Of a stretch of DNA of 64,000 nt, positions 18,114-26,431 are shown piece after piece. The stretch comes from Candidatus Thiodiazotropha sp. (ex Codakia rugifera) (GTDB taxonomy: Bacteria; Pseudomonadota; Gammaproteobacteria; Chromatiales; Chromatiaceae). The stretch lies in contig JAHXHN010000001.1 in NCBI GenBank assembly GCA_025656675.1, forward strand, positions 835,501-899,500, in the 5' to 3' direction. The translations under genes were made by a program, and so were the position numbers. The notes beneath the pieces are model-generated. The model did no database searches. It had not been told where the DNA came from and saw only the letters and a list, made by a program, of their open reading frames with translations. The first letter of the stretch is position 1; each line of letters opens with the position of its first letter.

Positions 18114-19381
18114 GAACACTAATCGCGGCTTTTTTGGCTCTACTGACAGCCGTTGTTATCACCCTTTGGGTGAAACAGGACAATGGGTATGTGTTGATTG
18201 GTTATGGCGAGTGGACCATCGAAGGTAGCCTGGCACTCTTTGTGCTGGCAGGTATAGCGCTGTTTCTCCTGGTCTACGCAGGTATCAGGCTCCTTTCGCA
18301 TCTCTGGCATATGCCAGAGCGGGTGGCCAGTTGGCGCCATAAGCGCCGTACCCTACGCGCCCAACATGCTCTGACCCGTGGCTTGGTGGAACTTGCTGAA
18401 GGACGTTGGAAGGTGGCAGAGCGTCATCTCACACGTTATGCCGTTCAATCAGAGACCCCACTGCTAAACTATCTGGCTGCCGCGCGTGCTGCTCAGTTAC
18501 AAGGCGAACATACCCGTCGTGATGACTACCTGCATCTGGCTCATGAGAGCATGCCATCAGCCGATGTGGCGGTTGGCCTGACCCAGGCTGAATTACAACT
18601 TGCCCATCAACAATACGAGCAGGCACTGGCCACCCTGATGCATGTGCGATCGCTCTCACCGAAACACAATTACGTACTGACACTGCTTAAAAAACTCTAT
18701 GAAAACCTGAAAGAGTGGCAGAAGCTGGAAGAGATGCTACCAGAGCTGAAGCGTCGCAAGGTGATCGACGAAAAGGCTTATCAGTTACTTGAAACCCGTG
18801 TCTATTGTGAGCGGATGAAACAGGAAGCGGCGACACTCGATAGTCTGGTGCAATTCTGGCAGGGCATTCCTAAAGCTGTACGTCAGCAACAGCAGGTACT
18901 GCTCGACTACTGTCGGTGTATGATGGCACTGGATGCAGGCTCAAGAATCGAGCCATTGATCGCGGCCGCTCTACAGCGGGAATGGAACAGTGAGCTGGTC
19001 TCACTGTATGGCACGATTGAGCTTGCCGATCCCTCTCATCAGCTGGCCGTGGCGGAAGGCTGGTTGAAAAGTCACCAGGATGATCCGGTTCTTCTGTTGG
19101 CGTTGGCAAGGCTCTCTTTACAAAACAAATTGTGGGGAAAAGGGCGCAGTTATCTCGAGGCGAGTATAGGTATTGCGCCAACTTCAGAGTCCTATCAGCA
19201 GCTGGGTCTATTGTTGGAGCGTCTGGGTGAAACCGATAAAGCCATGCAGTGTTTTCGTGCTGGTCTGGGTCTGGAACATGAAGAACCACAACGTGCTTTG
19301 CCCCCAATAACCAATCGCCCTGCATTGACTACAGACCCGAAACATATCACTGCTCCGCTGAGTGAGCCGGTGGGTGTGTAA
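18110..19381 (+). CDS. hemY: HemY-like membrane TPR protein
   Basis: A 423-residue inner-membrane protein with two N-terminal membrane segments (about 3-20 and 38-62), a conserved juxtamembrane RHKRRTLRAQHALTRGL-like stretch, and TPR repeats from about residue 95 to 400. It is the Enterobacteria/Pseudomonas HemY-type protein, not the Bacillus protoporphyrinogen oxidase that shares the symbol. A scaffold role in haem biosynthesis is assumed from its constant linkage with hemCDX. It starts with GTG overlapping the hemX stop (GTGA). Confidence 0.9.
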   Translation: MRTLIAAFLALLTAVVITLWVKQDNGYVLIGYGEWTIEGSLALFVLAGIALFLLVYAGIRLLSHLWHMPERVASWRHKRRTLRAQHALTRGLVELAEGRWKVAERHLTRYAVQSETPLLNYLAAARAAQLQGEHTRRDDYLHLAHESMPSADVAVGLTQAELQLAHQQYEQALATLMHVRSLSPKHNYVLTLLKKLYENLKEWQKLEEMLPELKRRKVIDEKAYQLLETRVYCERMKQEAATLDSLVQFWQGIPKAVRQQQQVLLDYCRCMMALDAGSRIEPLIAAALQREWNSELVSLYGTIELADPSHQLAVAEGWLKSHQDDPVLLLALARLSLQNKLWGKGRSYLEASIGIAPTSESYQQLGLLLERLGETDKAMQCFRAGLGLEHEEPQRALPPITNRPALTTDPKHITAPLSEPVGV

Positions 19382-19613
19382 GTCCGCTGTCAGATACAGA
19401 GGATAGTGCGGTAATTTATCCAGAAAGCCACCCTGACATTTAGTAACCGACAAAAATAATAGGTTGAACGATAAGAACAATTCATATATTTATCAGTTGG
19501 ATCATTGAATCCATAAGCATTTCAGAAGTACTTACTTTTGATAACATTGATGGCTCAAAAGGATTTGTAATCCAGGTTTTTTTGATTCTCAACAGCTAAG
19601 GGCTTCAATAGGC

Positions 19614-20327
19614 ATGTGCAAAATGGCGTCTCTCCAATCCATTGCACTCTTTGTTCTCCTGGTAATGCTCGGCTCGGCAGGACAGGCAGGATGGGATGAA
19701 GCAAGACTGGAACGGGAAGAGGCGATGCTCCTACCGCCTGATTATGAGCGTGGTAGAAAGGTCTATGAAACCTGTGCTGTCTGCCACATGCCGGAGGGTT
19801 GGGGTACGCCAAATGGCGCCTATCCTCAAATTGCAGGTCAGCACCGTTCCGTAATTATTAAGCAGCTTGCGGATATCCGTGCCAGGAATCGCGATAATCC
19901 CTCTATGTACCCGTTCGCTATTCCTGAAGAGATTGGTGGCGCCCAGTCCATATCTGACGTATCCCACTATATCGAAACCCTCAAAATGACGACTGCCACA
20001 GGTAAGGGTGATGCAACAGATTTGCAGCATGGCCAGCGCCTTTATCTGCAGCACTGTAACAAGTGCCACGGCGATCAGGGGGAGGGCGATTTTGCGAAAG
20101 CCTATCCATCCATTCATGGCCAACACTACAACTACCTGTTACGCCAGTTGATCTGGCTTCAAAATGGTAAGCGGCGTAACGGTAACCAGGAAATGGTACA
20201 AATCATCAATGAGTACAGCATGCGGGACTTCAAGGCGTTAGCGGATTATATTTCCAGATTGCTGCCGATTGAAAAAAAGCGATCGCCCCATACTTGGGAA
20301 GACCGCAATAAAATGAAAAATGAATAA
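19614..20327 (+). CDS. Periplasmic diheme c-type cytochrome (c4-like)
   Basis: A 237-residue exported cytochrome. The N-terminal signal ends near AGQAGW (about residue 26). Two haem sites, CAVCH (about residue 57) and CNKCH (about 144), are each followed by a class-I cytochrome fold with YPQIAGQH and YPSIHGQH at equivalent places, showing an internal domain duplication. It differs clearly from the diheme cytochrome in the haem cluster. An alternative start is the ATG at 19623. Its 3' end overlaps the start of a diguanylate cyclase gene by eight bases, so the two are probably translated together. The partner oxidase or reductase is unknown. Confidence 0.87.
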   Translation: MCKMASLQSIALFVLLVMLGSAGQAGWDEARLEREEAMLLPPDYERGRKVYETCAVCHMPEGWGTPNGAYPQIAGQHRSVIIKQLADIRARNRDNPSMYPFAIPEEIGGAQSISDVSHYIETLKMTTATGKGDATDLQHGQRLYLQHCNKCHGDQGEGDFAKAYPSIHGQHYNYLLRQLIWLQNGKRRNGNQEMVQIINEYSMRDFKALADYISRLLPIEKKRSPHTWEDRNKMKNE

Positions 20328-22005
20328 CCAGGACAGCCAAATCATAACAAGAGGGAATGAGCGAAATAACGGGTTTTCAGAACAAAAGGAGTTGATGGTC
20401 AGTTTCCTGTGGCTCTTTGTTCCCGCTTCTCTGCTGCTGGCTTCTATCTTCTACGCATTCTCTACACAAACTCAACAGTATGAGTTACAAGCGACATTGA
20501 TTCGTGATGAGTCGGCTTTGAAAAGTGCCGGTGAATTGACCTCACTGTTATTCGAACAAAAGCTTTCCGATCTATTGGTATTAGCAGAAGGTGAGGTACT
20601 GAAAAATTATCTTCATGACGAGAGCATGAAGAATTGGATACGTGCTGCACGGGAGTTTTCTCTGTTTGCCCGGCGTAAACCAAAATATTTTCAAATACGC
20701 TTTATTGCTACCAATGGCATGGAGGTTCTACGAATCAATAACAGTGACAATGCCCAACAGATCGTGCCAAAAAATGAATTGCAAGATAAAAGCAATCGCT
20801 ACTATTTTCAGGAAGCGATAAAGCTTGAAGAAGGGAGTGTTTATATCTCTCCGCTTGATCTTAATAAGGAGAAGGGTGTGATTGAACAGCCAATCAAGCC
20901 CACGATTCGATTTGCCACACCTGTATATGATGGCTATGGGGAAAAGCGGGGCATTTTGATTATTAATTATACACCGGTAGAGTTACTGCATCGTATTGCT
21001 GAAAACTTTAAAGCGCTGCATGGCAATACAGTGATGCTCAACAGTAGCGGTTATTGGTTGGTGGGTGCTCCGGATGAGCAATTGTGGGGTTTTATGTATG
21101 GTAATGATAAAACCTTTGCTAAGCAAAGGCCTGATGTTTGGGCGGCAGTCTCTGCAACTGAGAAGGGCACTTTTCTATCTGACGACGGTATCTTCATTTT
21201 TCACAAGGCCTATCCCTTGAACAGGGATAATCTTGGAACGGTAGAGAATATTGAAAAGAGAGTAGCGGCAATTGAAAACAGATCCGGAGATCGCTATTGG
21301 ATCTATCTCTCTCACATCTCCAATAATTTAATTGCCGATCTGACGGCTAAAAGGATGGTGGTTGCCACTGTTACCTATCTACTGCTATTTCTGGTAACTG
21401 GAATAATCAGCGTTTTTTTTGCAAGGAATAGCGTCCAGAAAAAACTTGCCTTTCGGCAGCTTCAGCAATACGCCACAACGGATGGGTTGACCGGTCTTGC
21501 CAATCGCCGCGAATTGGATAAATTATCGACGCGTGAGTTCAAGCGAGCACAGCGATTCTCTCGCCAATTATCGGTGATGATGCTTGATTTGGACCATTTC
21601 AAGCGGGTCAATGATACCTATGACCATACTGTGGGTGATAAGGTGCTTAAGCACATAGCCGGTATCTGTGGAAGTGCTATCCGCGGACAGGATTTACTGG
21701 CCCGTTATGGTGGAGAGGAGTTTACTATTCTGCTGCCTGAAACAGATATTGAGGGCGCTGCACAATTGGGCCAGCGAATCTGTGACAATGTTGCCATTAC
21801 GCCCTGTCAGGTCGGACAGATAGAGATCGCGATCACGGTCAGTATCGGCGCCAGTGAAATGGAGGTGGGTGATGAGGATTTTCAGGATGTTCTTCTCCGG
21901 GCTGACAAGGCACTCTACGAGGCAAAGAAAAGGGGCAGAAACCAAGTGGTTGTCTCCCGTGAAGGTTACTATTTGTCAAGTCCTGCCTTTTTAAGCGATG
22001 AGTGA
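20320..22005 (+). CDS. Membrane-bound diguanylate cyclase with Cache-like sensor
   Basis: A 561-residue inner-membrane protein. Membrane segments lie at about residues 28-48 and 348-368, enclosing a periplasmic double-Cache-type sensor of about 300 residues. The GGDEF domain (about 385-550) carries GGEEF, an active-site variant, with an RxxD inhibition site (RGQD) five residues upstream and the substrate segment MLDLDHFKRVNDTY. It should make c-di-GMP. Translation is probably coupled to the diheme cytochrome gene by an eight-base overlap, and there is no good independent ribosome binding site; this suggests a shared response to a periplasmic redox or ligand signal. Confidence 0.9.
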   Translation: MNNQDSQIITRGNERNNGFSEQKELMVSFLWLFVPASLLLASIFYAFSTQTQQYELQATLIRDESALKSAGELTSLLFEQKLSDLLVLAEGEVLKNYLHDESMKNWIRAAREFSLFARRKPKYFQIRFIATNGMEVLRINNSDNAQQIVPKNELQDKSNRYYFQEAIKLEEGSVYISPLDLNKEKGVIEQPIKPTIRFATPVYDGYGEKRGILIINYTPVELLHRIAENFKALHGNTVMLNSSGYWLVGAPDEQLWGFMYGNDKTFAKQRPDVWAAVSATEKGTFLSDDGIFIFHKAYPLNRDNLGTVENIEKRVAAIENRSGDRYWIYLSHISNNLIADLTAKRMVVATVTYLLLFLVTGIISVFFARNSVQKKLAFRQLQQYATTDGLTGLANRRELDKLSTREFKRAQRFSRQLSVMMLDLDHFKRVNDTYDHTVGDKVLKHIAGICGSAIRGQDLLARYGGEEFTILLPETDIEGAAQLGQRICDNVAITPCQVGQIEIAITVSIGASEMEVGDEDFQDVLLRADKALYEAKKRGRNQVVVSREGYYLSSPAFLSDE

Positions 22006-22094
22006 GAAAAAACAGAGGCAATCTCAAGTCAAAATAATTGGGTTACCGCATGGCCCACTAGTGTTAGCCACTTTATGTGATTAAGCATCACGCT

Positions 22095-22568
22095 TCAGGC
22101 CAGCTTGAATTGGGATAGGCTTGCGTATGCATCACCGCCACTTATATCAGGCGTAATGGCTAACTCGAGAAGCGTCACTCCCTGGAGTTCGACTTGATGA
22201 TCTTCAGTTTCAGATATTGACCCCTGAGGGTGAAAGTTCCATTGTTGTCTCACGATTTCCTGGAATGATTGCCCACCATCCGATGAGTAGCGCAATAGGT
22301 ACTCTTGAGTCCGTTCAATGCGACTCTCCTCAAATTTTATCCAGATTCGTTGAAGGCTTTGCGGGTGGCTGAAAAGAAGCCGAATTATCTGCTTGCCGGA
22401 TTGTGCGGCACGCCACCCGGAGGTCTCGCCGGGCAATAGTGCGGACTCGATGGGGTGAGTGTCGTCCTCCGAAGAAATTTCTACCTCTGCAATCTCTCCT
22501 AGATTTAACCAGAGTTGATCAGTAGGGGATGCTGCTTGCTGTGCTTGGCTGATGATTCGTTTACGCAT
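22095..22568 (-). CDS. Uncharacterised protein with a galactose-binding-like (F5/8 type C-like) fold
   Basis: A 157-residue protein with no signal peptide or membrane segment. The pattern RIWIKFEESRIERTQEYLL, then a YSSDGGQSFQEIVRQQWNF stretch and a final SLSQFKLA resembles discoidin/F5-8 type C-like beta-sandwich modules, which bind sugars or proteins; this is a fold-level guess. A CAGGAG ribosome binding site precedes the ATG. It lies downstream of the DksA-like gene on the same strand (gap 86 bases) and could be co-transcribed with it. Function is unknown. Confidence 0.7.
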   Translation of the reverse strand: MRKRIISQAQQAASPTDQLWLNLGEIAEVEISSEDDTHPIESALLPGETSGWRAAQSGKQIIRLLFSHPQSLQRIWIKFEESRIERTQEYLLRYSSDGGQSFQEIVRQQWNFHPQGSISETEDHQVELQGVTLLELAITPDISGGDAYASLSQFKLA

Positions 22569-22654
22569 CGAGGTGACTCCTGAAACCGCATGATGGGTCT
22601 AGTGAAATTATAGTGGTGCATTACTTTGTCGGTTTAGGGTGCAGCACTGGATAG

Positions 22655-22993
22655 TTACTTTTCGGCGCATCCGATACAACGTGTAATCGTCGGATCAACT
22701 GAAAGCCGGCGAGTGTCTATTTCATCCCCGCACACAAAACAGTAACCATACTCACCTGTATCGATTCGACGTAAGGCACCCTCAATCATCTGTTGTTGAT
22801 GGTGCCGCCGTCGAGCGGTTGCTTGGGCCATTTGTTGTGCCTGTAGAGCATCCATGCGAGTAAGCCTGCCAACACGTGTCTGATCCAGTTCAACGGTTTT
22901 ACCCGCCTCTTGTGAGGCCTCATCGGCCAGTTGCAGTTCATCGCTTAGATGAAGCAATGCTTGCCTGGCGAATTCAATTTTATCTTTATCCAT
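22655..22993 (-). CDS. DksA/TraR-family zinc-finger protein
   Basis: A 112-residue protein with an N-terminal helical hairpin (about 5-75) and a C-terminal four-cysteine zinc finger, CFVCGDEIDTRR and CIGCAEK. DksA-family proteins enter the RNA polymerase secondary channel and modify initiation, often with ppGpp. It is shorter than DksA (about 150 residues) and its hairpin tip reads RMDALQAQQMAQ, with one acidic residue and not the DxxDxA of DksA, so it may be one of the small paralogues with different activity. A GGGTTAGGG lies just before the ATG. Confidence 0.85.
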   Translation of the reverse strand: MDKDKIEFARQALLHLSDELQLADEASQEAGKTVELDQTRVGRLTRMDALQAQQMAQATARRRHHQQQMIEGALRRIDTGEYGYCFVCGDEIDTRRLSVDPTITRCIGCAEK

Positions 22994-23216
22994 GGCCCTA
23001 ACCCGCTACTATTGGAAATAAACAATATCGATCAGGATAAATTCACTTTAAGTGTACACCCTAGTTCCAGCTGATTCCGCACCATCTGTTTGATATTGTC
23101 AATGGATAGACAATCTGGTTTGGAATCGGGTATTCGCATCATGCATGTCCGTTTTTTTAAAGTAATCTGATAACATCAAATGTGCTGACTGAACAGTGAT
23201 TTATAGAGGCTGCCCA

Positions 23217-23666
23217 ATGTATAAAATCTTAGTGGTTATACTGCTCAATCTGATGCTCACAGCCTGCACTGCGATGGCGCAGGAAGAGCGTCAGGGGATA
23301 GATGCCATGGAGGAGTATTTCGATTTTGTCGACTATGGGGGTGGTGCAATCTTCCCTGAGCAGATACCTGAGAAAGATTGGAATAAATTTTTCATTATTG
23401 ATACTCGCAATGCTACTCAATATGAAAATGAGCATATTCCCGGTGCTGTAAATATCGAGTGGCGCCAGCTGCTTGCACGTCGTTCCGAACTGCCGCGTGA
23501 TAAAACAATCCTTGTTTACTGCAATACCGGGACATTGTCAGCTCAGGCAGGCCTTGCGCTACGTCTTGCCGGATTCGATAATTTGAACATCCTTCAGGGT
23601 GGAATACGCGAATGGCGGGAAAAGGGTGGTTTTAAAGCTTATGAACGTGCCATACAGGCGCCGTAA
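23217..23666 (+). CDS. Rhodanese-like lipoprotein
   Basis: A 149-residue exported protein with a single rhodanese domain. The N terminus has a lipoprotein signal with lipobox LTAC (Cys17), so it is probably anchored in the envelope; an AMAQ site just after could instead be cut by signal peptidase I. The domain shows IIDTRNATQYENEHIPGAVNIEW, the catalytic loop CNTGTLS and a closing LQGGIREW. The loop has the active cysteine but leucine where arginine is common, so thiosulfate sulfurtransferase activity is uncertain. I start at 23217 because GAGG is suitably placed; an in-frame start 21 bases upstream is unlikely. Confidence 0.85.
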   Translation: MYKILVVILLNLMLTACTAMAQEERQGIDAMEEYFDFVDYGGGAIFPEQIPEKDWNKFFIIDTRNATQYENEHIPGAVNIEWRQLLARRSELPRDKTILVYCNTGTLSAQAGLALRLAGFDNLNILQGGIREWREKGGFKAYERAIQAP

Positions 23667-23971
23667 CATTGATGTGCATAGCCCTCTTCGATGACTTGCT
23701 CCATCCTTCAAAGGATGCACGCAAGGTATTTTAGATGATCTCATCGATCGGCTCTCTTTTTTTATGGGAACACAAGTTCCCTGCAATTATTTATGTGTTA
23801 TGCAATAAAATCATTCGACTTCAGACGCAAATATTTTTTGCTTACCCGCTACAGTGAGTTTATTGCCATATAAACAGCTGGTAGTTTTCCTCAAGTCTAG
23901 TCAGGTAAAAAAAGGGGCGGTATGCCCGCCCCAATTGTTTATCTTTAATTTATTCTAGAAACCAACCGGTA
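23667..23971. other. Convergent intergenic region between rhodanese and protease genes
   Basis: 305 bases without a gene. A hairpin CATCCTT/AAGGATG near 23701-23716 and a later T run (23757-23763) may end the rhodanese transcript, but they are not arranged as a classic terminator. The clear terminator of the opposite-strand protease gene is listed separately. Confidence 0.4.
23907..23932 (-). terminator. Rho-independent terminator of the subtilisin-like protease gene
   Basis: Read on the minus strand, a seven-base GC-only stem (GGGGCGG/CCGCCCC, arms 23926-23932 and 23914-23920, five-base loop) is followed at once by seven T residues (23913-23907). It begins 40 bases after the protease stop codon. 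Confidence 0.9.
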
Positions 23972-26122
23972 TTAGAGGAAACTAGGGTTCCATGGTTGCC
24001 AAGGATCAGCAGGTGCTGTCGTGCCGGACGGGTCATAGCTGGCCACCAGCGAGATACTGGAGAAGGTGCTGTAACCCTTGATCATGATATGGTAGCGGCC
24101 TGCCTGGATGTTGCTGATTGTACAGGTCTCATTGTTACCTTGGAGATAGGGTCTGCAATCGTAACTGTTGTCAGTAGGCTCCGCGTTGAACTTAATATAA
24201 AGATCGGCATCACCCATACCTCCACTTATTTTGAAGGAGAGATTTGTAGCACCGGCCGGCACATCGAAGACGTAGTTGAGCGTTGCTCCCGCACTACCTG
24301 ACAGATTTGTTTTGGCTACCTTGTTTGTCAAGGAATTGTCACTAGGCGGGTCAGCGGGAGGATCAACCGGTGTCGTGTTGCTCAGGTCGTAGCTGGCTTC
24401 CAGCGAGACACCGGAGAAGGTGCTGTAACCCTTGATCATGACATGGTAGCGGCCTGTCTGGATGTTGCTGACGGCACAGGTCTCGTTGTTACCTTGCAGA
24501 TAGGGTCTGCAATCGTAACTGTTGTCAGTAGGTTCGGCGTTGAACTTAATATAAAGATCGGCATCACCCGTACCTCCACTTATTTTGAAGGAGAGGTTTG
24601 TAGCACCGGCCGGTACATCGAAGATGTAGTTGAGCGTTGCTCCAGCATTACCTGACAGGTCTGTTTTGGCCACCTTATTCGTCAAAGCGTTGTCACTTGG
24701 CGGGTCAACGGGAGGATCAACCGGGGTGGTTCCAGCAGAGGCCTTAGTCACGGCCGCTGCCGCATCCAGGATACCACTGCCACAACCCTGGCAACTGGCA
24801 GGGAAGGCCCGTGCACTCTCTTTCAGAAACTGCTCTATCTGGTCAGGTGTTATGTCTGATTTGACTGCATACATCAATGCCGCCACGCCAGCGACGTGAG
24901 GGGCGGACATGCTGGTGCCTGTCATGGTGCCGTAGGTGTCGGATCCCGGTGTTGTCTGACCACTGTTATGGGTGGAGAGAATGCTGTCACCGGGAGCGGC
25001 CAGGTCGATGAGTGTGCCGAAATTGGAGGAAGATGTCCGTCCACCCTGGCGATTGGAGTTTGCGACAGCGATAACGCCAGTGCAGTTGACAGGGGTAAAA
25101 CCTGAGGCGTCTTTGGCGTCGTTACCAGCTGCCACCACGATGGATGCACCCTGTTGGCGAGCGGTATTGATGGCCTGCTGATAGGTCTGTGGGCAGCTTG
25201 ATGAAGCACCTCCCAGACTGAGGTTAATCACCTTAGCCGGGTTTTGGTTGGTGGGAACATTGGCGACGCTGCCGCCTGCCGCCCAGATAATGCCGTCAGC
25301 AATGTCGGAGGTGTAACCCCCACATTTGGCCAGTACTCTGACCGGAACAACTTTCGCTTTGAAGGCTGTACCACTGATACCGATACTGTTGTTGGTCAAT
25401 GCCGCCACGGTACCTGCAACGTGGGTGCCGTGCCAGGAGCTCTGTTGAATACCGCACTGGGGTGATGCATCCCCCATGTCGGTTGCATCAGCATCGCGTC
25501 CGTCACCGTCGCCCGCATTGGTGCTGTTGCTGACCATATCGTAGCCAGGGAGAGTGTTACCCATCAGGTCGGGATGGGGACGATAACCGGTGTCCACCAC
25601 GGCCACCACAACGCCCTCCCCTTGGGTGGTGTCCCATGCGACAGGGGCACGAATGCCGCCTGTTTGGTCATGGTAGCCCCACTGCTCATTGTAACGGGGG
25701 TCGTTAGGGGTATAGAAAGGATGCATGATCAGATCAGGTTCCGCGTATTCCACGTCCCCGCTCTGTTCAATTTTATCGATGATCTGCTGCATCTCAATGG
25801 GTGTCTTTTCTACACCCAGTTTCATGACCTGTGCCCCGTGAGCGGTGGTTCGGACATGTGAGAAGCTGACCCCAGCACTATCGGTAAACTGTCTGGCCCT
25901 ATCTGCCATGGCATTGGCGGATGCTGCAGCAGTGCCGGCTTTATATTTTACGATCACCTGGTCTGTAGGAGTCCCTTCAGCTTGCTGGGCGGAATAAGTT
26001 GTGGGATCACCTTGGTGATAGCCATCAATCCAACCGGCAAAAGAGCCGGTTGATAGACTGAGGCCGAAAGTCGCCATGCAGGCAGTCAGTGAGAAAGAAA
26101 GTCCGTTCTTGAGTCTCATCAT
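23972..26122 (-). CDS. Secreted subtilisin-like (S8) serine protease with two PPC domains
   Basis: A 716-residue secreted protease. The order is: signal peptide (1-30), an inhibitor-I9-like propeptide (about 50-130), the S8 catalytic domain with Asp177 (VVDTGYRPHPDL), His231 (SWHGTHVAGT) and Ser404 (GTSMSAPHVAG), a proline-rich linker, and two bacterial pre-peptidase C-terminal (PPC) domains joined by a PVDPPADPPSD linker. PPC domains are usually cut off after secretion and may bind substrate or surfaces. I start at the ATG at 26122, 12 bases after AAGGA; a start 54 bases upstream would put 18 charged residues before the signal peptide. It is monocistronic with its own terminator. Confidence 0.93.
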   Translation of the reverse strand: MMRLKNGLSFSLTACMATFGLSLSTGSFAGWIDGYHQGDPTTYSAQQAEGTPTDQVIVKYKAGTAAASANAMADRARQFTDSAGVSFSHVRTTAHGAQVMKLGVEKTPIEMQQIIDKIEQSGDVEYAEPDLIMHPFYTPNDPRYNEQWGYHDQTGGIRAPVAWDTTQGEGVVVAVVDTGYRPHPDLMGNTLPGYDMVSNSTNAGDGDGRDADATDMGDASPQCGIQQSSWHGTHVAGTVAALTNNSIGISGTAFKAKVVPVRVLAKCGGYTSDIADGIIWAAGGSVANVPTNQNPAKVINLSLGGASSSCPQTYQQAINTARQQGASIVVAAGNDAKDASGFTPVNCTGVIAVANSNRQGGRTSSSNFGTLIDLAAPGDSILSTHNSGQTTPGSDTYGTMTGTSMSAPHVAGVAALMYAVKSDITPDQIEQFLKESARAFPASCQGCGSGILDAAAAVTKASAGTTPVDPPVDPPSDNALTNKVAKTDLSGNAGATLNYIFDVPAGATNLSFKISGGTGDADLYIKFNAEPTDNSYDCRPYLQGNNETCAVSNIQTGRYHVMIKGYSTFSGVSLEASYDLSNTTPVDPPADPPSDNSLTNKVAKTNLSGSAGATLNYVFDVPAGATNLSFKISGGMGDADLYIKFNAEPTDNSYDCRPYLQGNNETCTISNIQAGRYHIMIKGYSTFSSISLVASYDPSGTTAPADPWQPWNPSFL
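24031..24725. repeat. 354-bp tandem duplication encoding the two PPC domains
   Basis: Segments 24031-24371 and 24385-24725 align without gaps at a fixed offset of 354 bases (118 codons). Long stretches are identical, for example around GAAGGTGCTGTAACCCTTGA at 24062 and 24416, and the start of each linker. Only scattered base changes separate the copies, so the domain was duplicated recently or is kept alike by gene conversion. Confidence 0.9.
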
Positions 26123-26431
26123 GTAAATATGTCCTTCTTTTTTCCATATACGATATGTGTCTATGTCCTTTTCCATGACACACCATGCCTTTCAATCAGC
26201 GTCTAATTATCTCCGTTGAGATCCCATTGGGGGATCTGGAGTGCATTGCTCAGACGTAGATCGATTTACAGGCGGGCTGACTATTTCATAAGAATTTGAT
26301 GGATTCAATGAGGTAAGCAGCCAAAGGAATTAAATTCACAATTGAAGTTGCCTTCGTGACAATATTTAACAGTTTCAGGGAAATCTGAACGGATAATGTT
26401 GTACCGCTCGTCGACCTGACACAGAACGGTG

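Noticed and set aside
26219-26237. Seven-base dyad AGATCCC/GGGATCT upstream of the protease
   Set aside because: Short, without T run and no partner site; could be chance.
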